Positions 51,966-61,013 of a DNA stretch of 64,000 bases are shown here, piece after piece. Under the pieces are notes generated by a model that searched no databases, was not told where the DNA came from, and worked only from the letters and a program-made list of their open reading frames with translations. Within the stretch, counting starts at the first letter, position 1. Every line of letters starts with the position of its first letter. Source of the DNA: Trebouxia sp. TZW2008 (taxonomy: Eukaryota; Chlorophyta; Trebouxiophyceae; Trebouxiales; Trebouxiaceae); contig BDIU01000052.1 of assembly GCA_002118135.1 (NCBI GenBank), positions 62,001 to 126,000 on the forward strand. The letters run 5' to 3'. A program made the position numbers and the translations under genes.

Positions 51966-53013
51966 GCAATCGCTTGGAATTCCAAATTTGATTTGTGAGG
52001 CAACAGTGATATGTGTGAACTGCACAGCATGCATAGCATGAAAAGTAGCATGAAAAGCGCGCTATGCTGGCAGCAAGTGGCACGACAAACAAGATGATAC
52101 AGCGGAGTGTGCACATCAGGCCGCTAGGACATTCTGTTTGAAACGTGTCAGTGTGTCAATGCTGAAGCTGCACAGCGCGCACAGCAGGCTGCCAGGGCAT
52201 CAGCTTGAAGATGAAGTCGAGCATCAAATGCAATTTGAGTGAAGTAGCGCAGCTCGCACAACAGGCTGTCAGAACGACTTGTTTGACATGTGTGGCAACT
52301 GTTACTGTGGGGAAGCTGCACTACAGGCTGCCACAACGTTGAGCTTGGATATCAAACTCAAATCTGGTGTAAGTGAAGCCGCGCAGCATGCACAGCAGGC
52401 TGTTCAGTCACCAGTCTTAGTATGAATTTCAAATTTGATGCAGGTGAAGCGGCACAGCAGGCACAGCAGGCTGCCAGGGCACTCGGAGAAGTGTTTGGCA
52501 AGGAGCACCAGGCTTTGCATTCCTTCTGGCAAGCTGTAGCAGACCTACAGACCAAGGTGTGTACAGTGACTTCCCCTTGTAACAACTGCTGTGGTTATTT
52601 AGAAGTTTGTCCCTATAGCAAATTGTTCTTACTGAGAGGCGCCAGTGCAGCCTGCGGCTGAGCCAATCTGAAAGGACAGAAAAGAAGAAGTTCATGCTAT
52701 CGGGCATCATGCTGGGAGCTGTGCGAGTAGAAGCGGCTTGGGAAATTGACCACATAACGCTGACGCGGCGCTCAGTTTCAATTTGTCTACTCACCACCAG
52801 TCAAGCTGAACAGATTCTGAAGTGGAACAAAACTAAAATGAAAGCACCAGCAATATGCAGCAACCTATCTGACGATAATTGTGTTTTGCTCAGGCTGGAC
52901 ACAAGGCAGAAGCCAAAACCGCTCAGAAGAAGGCCGACAAGATCAAAAAAGCTTACAGACGCACAGTGTTGGCTGAAAGACATGCCAGCAACCAAAGCAC
53001 CAAGAGGTTTTGA
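31095..53013 (+). CDS. Giant 3,247-residue membrane-anchored, repeat-rich, TPR-like protein
   Basis: Twenty-six exons join with every phase matching: 31095-31456, 31561-31813, 32531-33022, 33436-33634, 34096-34280, 35189-35476, 36553-36726, 36896-37576, 38014-38242, 39109-40706, 41009-41126, 41478-42179, 42500-43849, 44192-45837, 46125-46272, 46690-46757, 47481-47617, 48242-48407, 48859-48969, 49453-49554, 50016-50126, 50510-50606, 51163-51304, 51701-51852, 52444-52556, 52894-53013. Residues 56-77 (PLVIAAVIAGGLAVAGVIV) form one membrane helix. Residues about 85-2800 are disordered: Ser/Ala/Gln/Glu/Lys-rich with acidic blocks, a Lys-rich KKQKKKLKKKNKKK run and three repeat families. Residues about 2830-3247 are helical and resemble TPR/kinesin-light-chain repeats (ANDLAEVLLEQEQLAEAEPV, EAESCFQRALDTVEAV), ending KKAYRRTVLAERH. 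Function unknown; a tether or scaffold is possible. Two fused models cannot be excluded, but no break appears. Confidence 0.75.
34385..34640 (+). repeat. Intronic tandem repeat, about 65-70 bp period
   Basis: Four imperfect units, each with GAGATGCTGGTG...CTCATGTCAC and a pyrimidine-rich stretch (TTCTTGTTTTTTCTCTATGT type), lie in the intron after exon 5 of the giant gene. No coding content. Confidence 0.7.
35686..36552 (+). repeat. Five upstream shadow copies of exon 7 of the giant gene
   Basis: Copies of GGTCAAAGCGAGGAGGGCAA behind an AG start near 35686, 35811, 35997, 36181 and 36355; the functional exon starts at 36553. The nearest copies keep 40-60 codons (EEGKEGKGKGKGKSNNPLDD) but end in a TGA and lack the donor seen at 36727. 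Older copies have indels and early stops. Divergence increases with distance. Confidence 0.9.
39478..41075 (+). repeat. Six dispersed SMHVKDPA motifs in the giant protein
   Basis: A 20-residue motif recurs at roughly 39479, 39701, 40138, 40345, 40522 and 41030: VSSEPVSMHIKDPASIA, VSSEPISMDVKDPASVA, VSCEPVSMHVKDPAAQA, MSADPVPMHVNDQAAQA, VSSDSVPMHVRDPAAEA and VSCAPISMHIKEPALQA. It stands out as ordered against Ser/Ala/Gln-rich linkers of 55-140 residues, and its last copy sits in a separate exon. Confidence 0.85.
41478..42120 (+). repeat. EHALVSGAKLV repeats in the giant protein
   Basis: At least five units of (E/Q)H(A/G)L(V/L)(S/A)GAKLV followed by SxSASEPQxxH, plus related HGLVAGLKPAS units, occupy almost all of exon 12. 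Spacing is 30-45 residues. Many silent differences between units suggest maintained protein repeats. Confidence 0.85.
44430..44590 (+). repeat. Three 20-residue SEQPGxEPGSTADK repeats
   Basis: Consecutive coding units SEQPGIEPGSTADKTDA, SEQPGMEHGSTADKTDV and SERLGFEPGSTADKANA in exon 14 of the giant gene; 60-bp DNA period, still very similar. Confidence 0.85.
47090..47955 (+). repeat. Shadow copies on both sides of exon 17 of the giant gene
   Basis: Upstream, 47279-47380 repeats the exon start (GGGCATCTGCCCCTTTGTGA against TTGGCATCTGCCCCTCTGCT), and an older copy is near 47090-47150. Downstream, the exon 3' end and donor (CTGCTCAAGCAAGAAGGGTA) recur at 47664-47726, 47771-47832 and 47900-47955. 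The real exon is 47481-47617. Confidence 0.8.
48100..48200 (+). repeat. Upstream shadow of exon 18 of the giant gene
   Basis: CAGGGGAGAAACTTCTGTGGCAGGTG at about 48128 parallels CAGGGGGAGAAGCTGCTGCGG in exon 18 (48242-48407), offset about 126 bp. It shares LLWQVLQHLVK-type coding but lacks the exon's second half and donor. Confidence 0.75.
49840..49955 (+). repeat. Upstream shadow of exon 21 of the giant gene
   Basis: CCGACAGCAGAGCTGCTGCT at 49840, behind TTTGCAG, repeats exon 21 (start 50016) at 176 bp. It encodes PTAELLLEDSVSNLLAEE and EQWQQQ in frame, with a 3-bp insertion, but has no donor before later stops. Confidence 0.85.
50230..50744 (+). repeat. Intronic tandem repeats and TGCC microsatellite
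   Basis: Three units of about 73 bp sharing GTCAGCTAGTGAGCATGTCC (50261, 50335, 50408) lie in the intron before exon 22. A (TGCC)n run of about 15 units occupies 50684-50744 in the next intron. Confidence 0.8.
52161..52443 (+). repeat. Four upstream shadows of exon 25 of the giant gene
   Basis: Copies of GAAGCGGCACAGCAGGCACAGCAGGCTGCC start near 52161, 52238, 52308 and 52372; the functional exon starts at 52444. Spacing is 64-77 bp. Each is preceded by CAAATTTG-like sequence, so the acceptor region was duplicated too. None is followed by a donor. Confidence 0.85.
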
Positions 53014-53962
53014 ATTTGTGCTGGCACCTTTTGAGACGAGGGCTGCAACAGCCCATTGCTGCAGCAGATGCTCTTTACATGCATAGCACCCGCAATAAGA
53101 CTGCGCATAGTTGTCACATGGAACTGTCAGGATTTGATGATAGCAATTTCATGATGCTGAGGCGCTCATCGGGCGATATGTGTCTACAAAATGCACCCAT
53201 CTTTCGACATGTTTGGCCTCAGCCCCTGGATGTTGTTGCTGATTATACTAAACATCTGCAGCTGCGTCTTTTCATGTGCATCAAGAAGCAATGTCAATGA
53301 CTCTCATTCTTCCACGCTAGCACCTGCCTTGCTCCACCTCATGGTCATACGTGCTGAAGCAGGCATTGCGCTGCCCTTCAGTGGTAGCATGTTCCTGCCT
53401 TTTGCAAATCTTTCGGAAGCTGACATCTGGCACAATTGAACATGCCATTCTGTCAGAACCAAAGACAAGTGTGGACCAAATTGTAAGCAAGGATAGTGCA
53501 CTGACCCAGTATTTCTACCTTACAATAAAGAAGGCTAGAAGAAGGATTTTACAGAATTCACTGTTCCGTCCTGCTGATCATTGCTGCCAAGTCAAATTGT
53601 TTAAAGTTTTGTCAGCCCTTGTCGGTTGACTTGTCCTCTTAGGTTGCTGCAGTCACCAGGTCTTTGCCAAAGAATACCTAGCCAAATGAAGTCAAAGAGC
53701 TTGGAATGTCCTATGTCAAGAACATTGCAAGATGGGTTCAAGTAAAGCGCAACCAAACATTGCTGAAGTTGTACTGCATACTTGGTCATGCGACATTTTC
53801 AGTCCGAACTGAATAGATCATGCTGCTGGGTGTATAAACAGCACTGATTGTCAACTGCAATGACATGCAATCTGTCTGTCTGCTGCACACAGCAGTAGAA
53901 GCGTGTGATGAAGCACATGTCAAAACAAATCAAGCCCAGTAGGCCCCATGAGCTTCATTCTG
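53014..53962. other. Intergenic between convergent genes, nothing recognised
   Basis: No coding segment with domain or splice support. TTACA near 53521 reads TGTAA on the minus strand but is over 400 nt from the minus-strand stop, so its role is doubtful. Confidence 0.4.
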
Positions 53963-55150
53963 TCAGCCACAATTCTTGCATATACAATACAGTATGGGCT
54001 CTCGGAAATTCTCATTGAATGGCTTTGAATACAGGCGAGTGAAGATCTTTACATCCCCTGACTCCCCGGTGTGAAGCCCCCCGCAGATCGCCCGCATTGC
54101 AGTATTCAACAGGGGCCTGCATCAACCATCACAAGCAGAAATGTTTACATGCTTTCCTATACGCATTCCTACATGCTTTCTCTACATGCTTTCCTGAACT
54201 CGTGGCATGCTAGACAAGCTCGGCGCACCTGGCCAGGTCTGTACTGGAGCAATCGCTGACTCCGACCACTTGGGTCTAGTGCTAAACGGAACCATTAGCA
54301 TGTGCTGCCAGCCAAAAGGGCTGGTAACACATGCACTGGCAATGATTTTGTGTCCATGAGAGTCAGGCAGTCTTTGACACAGTGCAAAGTGACAAGACTG
54401 ATGTATGTGTGCCGCACAAGTGCATCAGCCAAGACTGAGAATAGGAGCGTGAAGACTTACTGTTGTATTTGCATTGTCAAAAATGCTCTATCCCTGGGGT
54501 CTGTCACAAGCTCGTACACAAAGTCTTTGTACGGGCCGTTTGGAAGGACGTGGAAGCTATCTGAAACACGATTGTTGTTTTGACTTTGTGTATGTGCTGT
54601 CTAGATGAGCTTTAGGGAGAGATAACTTAAGCAAAGCAAGTGATTCCACACCTGTATCGGCCCTGTATTTACTAAAAGGTCCGCCTTCACTATGTTGTAC
54701 GCTTGCGCCATATATGCCCAAGTTATGCAGTGCAAACAGGACATCTGGGCATTTGGCAGGGTTTACAAAGGCCTGCACAAGTGGACAAGCGTGATTGACC
54801 TTCCTGCCGGATTGGTGACTTTTCTTGCATGTGCTGCTCCTTCTGCCATCAGAAGCAGTCTGAACAGCTCACTGAAGGCGTACCTCGACACGAAACCACT
54901 CAACGTTTTCTACAACGCTACTACGATTTTCTACAAGCCAGCGGATATTGTCGTCCAAGACGACGTACGGTACGGTGCTGCCGGCGACCTCACCTGCAAG
55001 CGACAGGATTTAGAGGCGAGCGTGCAGATAGTATCACCAACCCACTGGCAACACTCACCAATGCGCGCAATGTGCCTGGTACTGCGCTTGTACTGTAGCG
55101 GTGGAACGAAATGCGAACCCCGCACGCGATTGGCGCAAAAGCTTTGAGCT
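53963..55150 (-). CDS. Unrecognised protein, C-terminal five exons; 5' end unresolved
   Basis: Five minus-strand exons join in frame: 55150-55059, 54993-54884, 54772-54652, 54560-54461 and 54116-53963, giving about 192 residues to a TGA. Readable blocks include VRGSHFVPPLQYKRSTRHIA, VPYVVLDDNIRWLVENRSS, FVNPAKCPDVLFALHNLGIY, SVQHSEGGPFSKYRADTGDS and HVLPNGPYKDFVYELVTDP. The C-terminus is LYCICKNCG. Composition and unbroken phase say this is a folded, conserved protein, but I cannot name the family. The first exon should end in phase 2 upstream of 55157. An open stretch at 55434-55231 on the same strand (MPHDTSAVHFLFTIVYNS...) may belong to it, but I could not join it by consensus splice sites. 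Confidence 0.68.
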
Positions 55151-55610
55151 CTGCAAACAAAGCGTTTGAGGTGCGTGACTGTATGGTCAAAAGCTAAGCA
55201 TTCTCAAGGCACAGCCAACACCTTGAACAGTCAGCAGCAAGATTTTGGGCAGTGTGCGCGCTGGTGTGTACACGGCACGGCGCTGGCGTGGTGCGCAAGG
55301 CTCGCATAAACCACCTGATAGAGTATTGAACGCCCTGTGGACAGTTCGAAGGTCTGCACAGAGCTGGGCACTGCTTGACCAGAGTTGTACACGATTGTGA
55401 ACAGGAAGTGCACGGCACTGGTGTCGTGCGGCATGCAAACTTCAGCTTAAAGCACCCTGCGTTTGAGCAGACAAGTGACTAATTTCGCCGCCCAGATGTA
55501 ACGCTCGTTCAAACCCAAATCCGTAACGCCCGAGGCAACGATTAACACTCGCGTCGTCTGCTTGCAATTGCGACAAAACGCACCTTTGACGTCGTCTGCA
55601 TCTGCGCGTC
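55151..55610. other. Divergent intergenic or unresolved 5' exon
   Basis: CpG-rich stretch between the minus-strand unknown gene and the secreted-protein gene; probably a bidirectional promoter. A minus-strand open segment (55434-55231) may be an additional 5' exon of the unknown gene. Confidence 0.4.
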
Positions 55611-58600
55611 ATGCTCGCTACAATGCGAGTGGCTGTCGGGCTGTGCGTTGCCGCCTGTCTCGCTACCTCAGTCGCGGCACAAGCAGCAAGCGCACCAGCC
55701 CCTAGTGCAGCGACACCAGCGTTGTATCAGCGGCCTCTAAACGGCGACTGTGTCTCCAGCAGCAGCGGCACAAATTACTTCCCTCTGCAATTTCAGATCG
55801 GTGGCACGTCGTCCAGCGCGCCTCAGCAAGACCATGTCAACGTAGGGTATCTCGGCATTCTGCCTGTCGCGCACTCCCTCACAAGACGACGCTAGCCTAT
55901 TTGACGGATTCCGGCTGAACATCTGACTTCTTGTTCCACAGGTGACCGTAGCTCAGGACTTTACCGTTCAGTACATGGACTCATATAAGGTAAGACAGCC
56001 AGAACCCCTGTCCACTATCTTCAAAATCTGCTGTACGCCACAACTTCTGCAAAGTGCAACGGCTATCCTCAGGCCTCTTACCCTTTGCACTCTCTAACAG
56101 TTGGCAACATTGTAAAAGCGTCAATTTGGACTCAGACTGCAAACAGCAATATGGTCGCATGTGCAGATAGTGACCAATTTGTATGTCAATGAGACATACG
56201 TCCTGTTCCAATGCGGCACAGCACGCCCAGCAGCAGAAATGGTTCCTACAGGCTCCAAGTTCTTTGAGATCCCTCTGACAAGCGTCAGTGTGACTGAAAC
56301 CATCCCATACGCCTATCTGGTGAGAGCTTGTCTGCAATCTATGTCTGCACCAAAATTTGTTGCTATAGCTCAAAATGCCATTCTGTCCATTGACACTGTA
56401 TCCCTTGCTGACTTGACTGGCATTGCTGGACTGCTTGTTTGCAAGATAGAAGCTTGATGCTGCATCTTCAAGACAAGGGTCTGAGCATGTTTCACAGCAC
56501 AAAATGTCATTGCTGATACCTGCATATGTCACGGAAAACTCAACAAGTCAGATCTGTGATCAATTTGCTGTTTTATATATATAGCAATCATGCAGGAGGT
56601 GTTGAGTGCCATGGACAGAATTCACCCTGTCTCATCTGATACTGCAGCACTCTCAGGGCAGTTGCAAGCAGCCCGATCTCGACTCGTCTCAATTTTATAT
56701 CGGTCGCCACATCGCACAGCAATTTTGCTCTGTTGCAGGAAGCTTTGAGTGTGATTGACAGGTCCTACTCAGTTTCATCCTACACAGTAGCACCTTGTGG
56801 GCTGTTGCAAGCGGCCTGTTCTGAATTTGCCCCAACTCCAAAGTACATCAACAACTCACATTTTGCTGTTCTGACGCAGGAGGCTTTGAGCGTGATAGAC
56901 AGGATATACTCAGTTTCATCCTACACAGTAATGCCTTGTGGGCTGCAAGCGGCCTGTTTTCAACTTGCCCCAAACCCAAAGTACACCAACAACTCACATT
57001 TTGCTGTTCTGACGCAGGAGGCTTTGAGCGTGATAGACAGGATATACTCAGTCTCATCATACACAGTGCCGCCTTGTGGGCAGTTGCAAGCCGCCTGTTC
57101 TCAGCTTGCCCCAACTTCAGAAGAGTCCACTTCAGAGATCCTCGATGTCATAGCTGTATTGCCTGATGCAGGAGGCGTTGAGCGTGATAGACAGGATATA
57201 CTCAGTGTCGTCCTACACAGTGGCGCCTTGTGGACAGTTGCAAGCAGCCTGTTCTCAGCTTGCCCCAACTCCAGAAGAGTTCACTCCAGAGATTCTCGAT
57301 GACACGGTGCTGCCATATGTGGACGGCATCATCACCTCAAGCGGCAATGCAACACTTGAGCCCCTGTTTGCCTTCAGCGCGTCCACTGACCCAGGTTTGT
57401 TTTTGTCTTTAGTGCTGAAGCAACTGAAACCAAGACCAAGCCTGCCGCTGTCAACATTCAGCATTAGCAGCAGCCCCGGTAAATGCGGTAAATCTGTCTT
57501 TACCGCATTCACTGACTCTGGATTGTCTCTATGCAAGAAATTCAACAACATATTTCTCACAACATTGTTTCTGCCAATTTTGCTTGTGAGGTCCTTCAAT
57601 AAGCTTTTGCCCCTGCAGGTGCGCTGAATCGCGCCGAGTGGCTCAAATTTCTAGGCCTCTTCTTCAATCTGGATGACTCAGCAAACACCATTTTCAACGA
57701 AATCAACAGCAGCTACTACCGTAATTCCGCCATGTACAAATCAGCGACAAACAGCACCACTCCACCAACAGTTGCCTGGATCAGCAGAATTGACAACGAA
57801 ACCAGCGAGTGCATCAACTCCTTTGAGTTGTCATATGCACCGTACAAGGTGCAATACACCCGTGACGCCGGCGGTAACGTAACTGACATGGCGACTGTGG
57901 CTGCGATGCCGAATGTGATTGAGTCGCCATGCAGTGCAAACACACTTTCATTTGCTTGGGAGGTTGATGTTGAAGGCTACAGCGGTGGTTTTGCCACTGA
58001 GGCAGATGCTGTTGCTGGTCTACAAACCTTTTTACAGACAGTAAGCCTTCGACATCACTCTGACTTGATTGCAACATCGCTCTGACTTAGTTATGACCTT
58101 GCAAGTACATGCTGTCACTCTGACTTGATTTTGAGATTGCAAATGTGCAAACCTGCACATCAAGTTGACAGCAACTTGCAGATGCCAAAGCAGTTCAGAA
58201 TTGTCGCTGGGAGGGCTCATGATTGACAGTGACTGGCATGCCCGCATGGGCATACAGTAGTCTCCACATCGTGGCTCACTCTTGGCTTGCCTTTGGACTT
58301 GCATTGCCAACTTCATCTCGAATTGCTGATCCCTCCTTTTCATGAATGCGTTGCTAGCCGCTGCATGTCACAACACTTTGGCAGTGATCATCAGCAGCAG
58401 GAGAAAGATGCAAGACCTGACTACACAAGCTGCTGCAGTGACCATTCAACTGCGGTGTGGCTGAGTCATTGAGCCAAGATGCTATGCTTCAGGTGGATGT
58501 GCTTATAGATGAGACCTATGCCTACGACCCAACTCTGTATGACTTTGCAGCCTTCTTGGACACCTATGAGATCACTGACAACTCGGCTGCCAATGCCACC

Positions 58601-60231
58601 TACCCCTTCCTCAGAAATGCAGCTGTATTCAGGTCAGTCCATGTCGACTCCTTCAAGTGTGCACGTCTGCTGCTGTTTGCTTGCTGTTGCTGCTGCTGCT
58701 GTTGCTNNNNNNNNNNNNNNNNNNNNNNNNNNNNNNNNNNNNNNNNNNNNNNNNNNNNNNNNNNNNNNTGTTGCTATAAAAAAGGCTCAGCCCGACGCGA
58801 ATGTCTTCATACCTCACAAGCCAGACTTCTTTGAATTTGAATCGCATGCTAGACAGGCTCAGCAGGCCCAGCTAGGTAGCCAGACTCTGTACATCCCATG
58901 TCGAATGCAGGGAGGATGGTCTGGAATCTAATAGCAGCTTGGCAGGACTGGGCTCTGACTGGTTTGAAGGCGCTTTGGTCAGGCCCGACATTGTCCTTTC
59001 AGATGTTGCTCGTGCCATCAACTCAAGCAGCGTCCCCAGCGTGAGTCACCTACATCATTACATGTTTGACAATGTTGCTAGTTCACTGATCTGCAATGCG
59101 CGCAGTCAGCATTGTCGGTGATGTTGAAGGTCAAGCAGACCAGAGATTGCCATTACTGCATTCATGTTTGGCACAGTCACCAGATGCTGCCTCTCCTCTC
59201 GCAATTGTTGTGACAATTGTTATGCTGCCTGTCTTGTTCTGGAATTCTCTACTTTGCATACTTGCCACTGTCACACTTGTTGATGCAAAACTTGCCACAT
59301 GCACACTACAACAGCAGTGAGCAAGCAACAGAAGCAGCTCAAAGATACTTCGTACAAACAGCAGGCAATAGTAGAGCCCAGCATGCCAGACAAGCTCACC
59401 ATATCTGTGCGATGCTGCAATAGGATTCTCCCATCTCAAAAGAGTCACTCAAGAGCTTCAAGTGAAAGCTGACATCTGTGTGTGCAGAACTACACTTTCA
59501 CCTGGATCAGAAATGTTGCTACTGGCGAGCAGCCAGTCATTCAGAGTCCCTTGGGCTGCCTCACACCAGCAGCAGGCATAAGTGTAGTTGCCAGCGCACC
59601 TACTGGGGCACCTGCTGCAGCACCTGCCCTGTCAGCTTCCTCAGCAGCTCCTGCCCCTGGGCCTTCTGGCAGCAGCAGTGCAACACTGACATCAGTTGTG
59701 GACGGAAACACGACCACCCTGATCTCATGTCCTGCTACACCAGCAAGAAATGTGCCAACCATCTGTCCATACGTCAAGTCGTGCGGAGGTTCCACGCCAG
59801 CTGCTACGCTGACAAATAGCACGGTGAGTCATCATGATGGCATCGATCAGGGATGCTTGCTTGCTAGCTAGATGTCAGCTGCGGCACATGCTGGCTGCTT
59901 TGTGATGCATGCTGCATGTTGAGTCCCAAAACAAGATCAAGGTTGCACCTCTCTCAATGTTGCCCAAATGCAGCTTGCTTCCATTGAAATGCTTGCCAAC
60001 GTCGCTGCTGTGGGTGGTGGTGCCGCTGCCGCTGCCGCTGCCGCTGCCGCTGCCGCTGCCGCTGCCGCTGCCGCTGCCGCTGCCGCTGCCGCTGCCGCTG
60101 CCGCTGCTGCTGCTGCTGCTGCTGCTGTTGGTGGTAGAGCACAACATGATAAACACTGTGTGCTTGTCTGCAGAATGGGTGCCAATACACAGTATGTACA
60201 GCCTGAGCCGTGTGCTTCACAAAGACTCTAG
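55611..60231 (+). CDS. Secreted periplasmic-binding-protein-like protein
   Basis: Exons in phase: 55611-55841, 55942-55989, 56167-56319, 57172-57394, 57619-58040, 58493-58632, an exon disturbed by the gap (about 58769-58860), 58911-59040, 59488-59823 and a last segment from 59974. The N-terminus (MRVAVGLCVAACLATSVAAQA) is a classic signal peptide with cleavage after AQA. Blocks such as EALSVIDRIYSVSSYTVAPC, LPYVDGIITS, ALNRAEWLKFLGLFFNLDDS, PTVAWISRI and GSDWFEGALVRPDIVLSDV recall the helical-backbone (TroA/BtuF-like) metal-receptor fold. Several N-x-S/T sites suit a secreted glycoprotein. An Ala/Pro/Ser-rich stretch and 35 alanines follow. The ligand is unknown; the family call rests on pattern memory. 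The junctions around the gap and the true C-terminus are unsure. Confidence 0.68.
56596..57171 (+). repeat. Four upstream copies of exon 4 of the secreted-protein gene
   Basis: Copies start behind CAG at 56596, 56739, 56880 and 57018, before the exon used here at 57172. Spacings are 143, 141, 138 and 154 bp. Copies 2-4 are joined by multiples of three and read through without stops (EALSVIDRxYSVSSYTV...PCG...QAAC). The first copy is decayed. None of the upstream copies shows a strong donor. Confidence 0.9.
58707..58768. other. Assembly gap of 62 N
   Basis: The gap sits inside a CTG/TTG trinucleotide repeat just after the exon ending 58632 and just before coding-like KAQPDANVFIPHKPDFFEF. The acceptor of the next exon is probably within it, and true repeat length is unknown. 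Confidence 0.95.
60022..60126 (+). repeat. GCCGCT hexanucleotide repeat coding 35 alanines
   Basis: Alternating GCC/GCT codons for 35 residues, ending in pure GCT, after LASIEMLANVAAVGGG. In frame with the preceding exon if an acceptor at 59973 is used. It could be a polyalanine tail or an intronic hexamer repeat. Confidence 0.8.
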
Positions 60232-61013
60232 TCACTACCAATAGACCAAAGGAGCCAGAAGCTAGAAGCATATATTGTTCAGACTTGACTCCCCAGGCAG
60301 CATTGGTGCAGGGAACATGAAACTAGTTGATTTTTTACAGTGATTTTGACACACACTGGCCATGTCATGACTTTTATATAAGATTTTCACCCAAGTATCC
60401 GTGGTGCTCAGTCCAACTGAGTAACTGACTTGACTCCTCAGTGACACAGACTTGATCAGACTATTTATTCATCTGGAAGACCATGTAGATGCTCATACAG
60501 AGGAAACTGCTGTCTTGTAAAGCATCATCAGCTTTAATACTGTTCTGTCAGGCTCATTGGCGCCAGCCCTAGTGCCTTGTAATCTCAGGAAATTCTCTCA
60601 AATAGGCACGATATTTTGATCAGCTGTGCATGCGTTTGTTTGCAGGCTGTGATTGATGTTACTTGAGATGCAGCGTGAATGTAGATGGCATGCTGTCACG
60701 CCAAGGTGCAGTCAAACTTTGGTGAGTTCGATGTTCTTACAATCTATTTGATCCGGTCGTGACCTGATCACGAGTGTTACGAGGCTGTACTCCTGCCTCG
60801 ACTGAACTTGCAACTTGTGCAGGCATGTTGCTATGACATTGATTGGTAGGTCTCCGGAAAACAAAGCACTGCCTTATTCTGTTGCGATAGACAAATAATA
60901 CTTTCATTGCTGGATGTGCTGTGGTATGTTTCTTGAGCCAATGAGAAACCGGCAAGGGATCGACATCACAGTGAGCCTGGGCGCTTATCGTTACACACAT
61001 GCTTGAACAAAGA
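60232..61013. other. Intergenic between convergent genes
   Basis: No coding sequence recognised. TGTAA at 60514-60518 (+) may terminate the secreted-protein transcript. Confidence 0.4.
60991..60995 (-). other. TGTAA poly(A) signal of NMT
   Basis: TTACA on the plus strand reads TGTAA on the minus strand, 19-23 nt after the N-myristoyltransferase stop, the expected place for a chlorophyte poly(A) signal. Confidence 0.65.

Noticed and set aside
53300..53630. Open plus-strand frame as a further exon of the giant gene
   Set aside because: The gene already ends in frame at 53013 and the segment has no splice-consistent link or recognisable motif.
59874..60271. Minus-strand open stretches rich in Ser/Gly or Gln/Arg
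   Set aside because: Other-frame translations of the GCCGCT hexamer, with no independent support.
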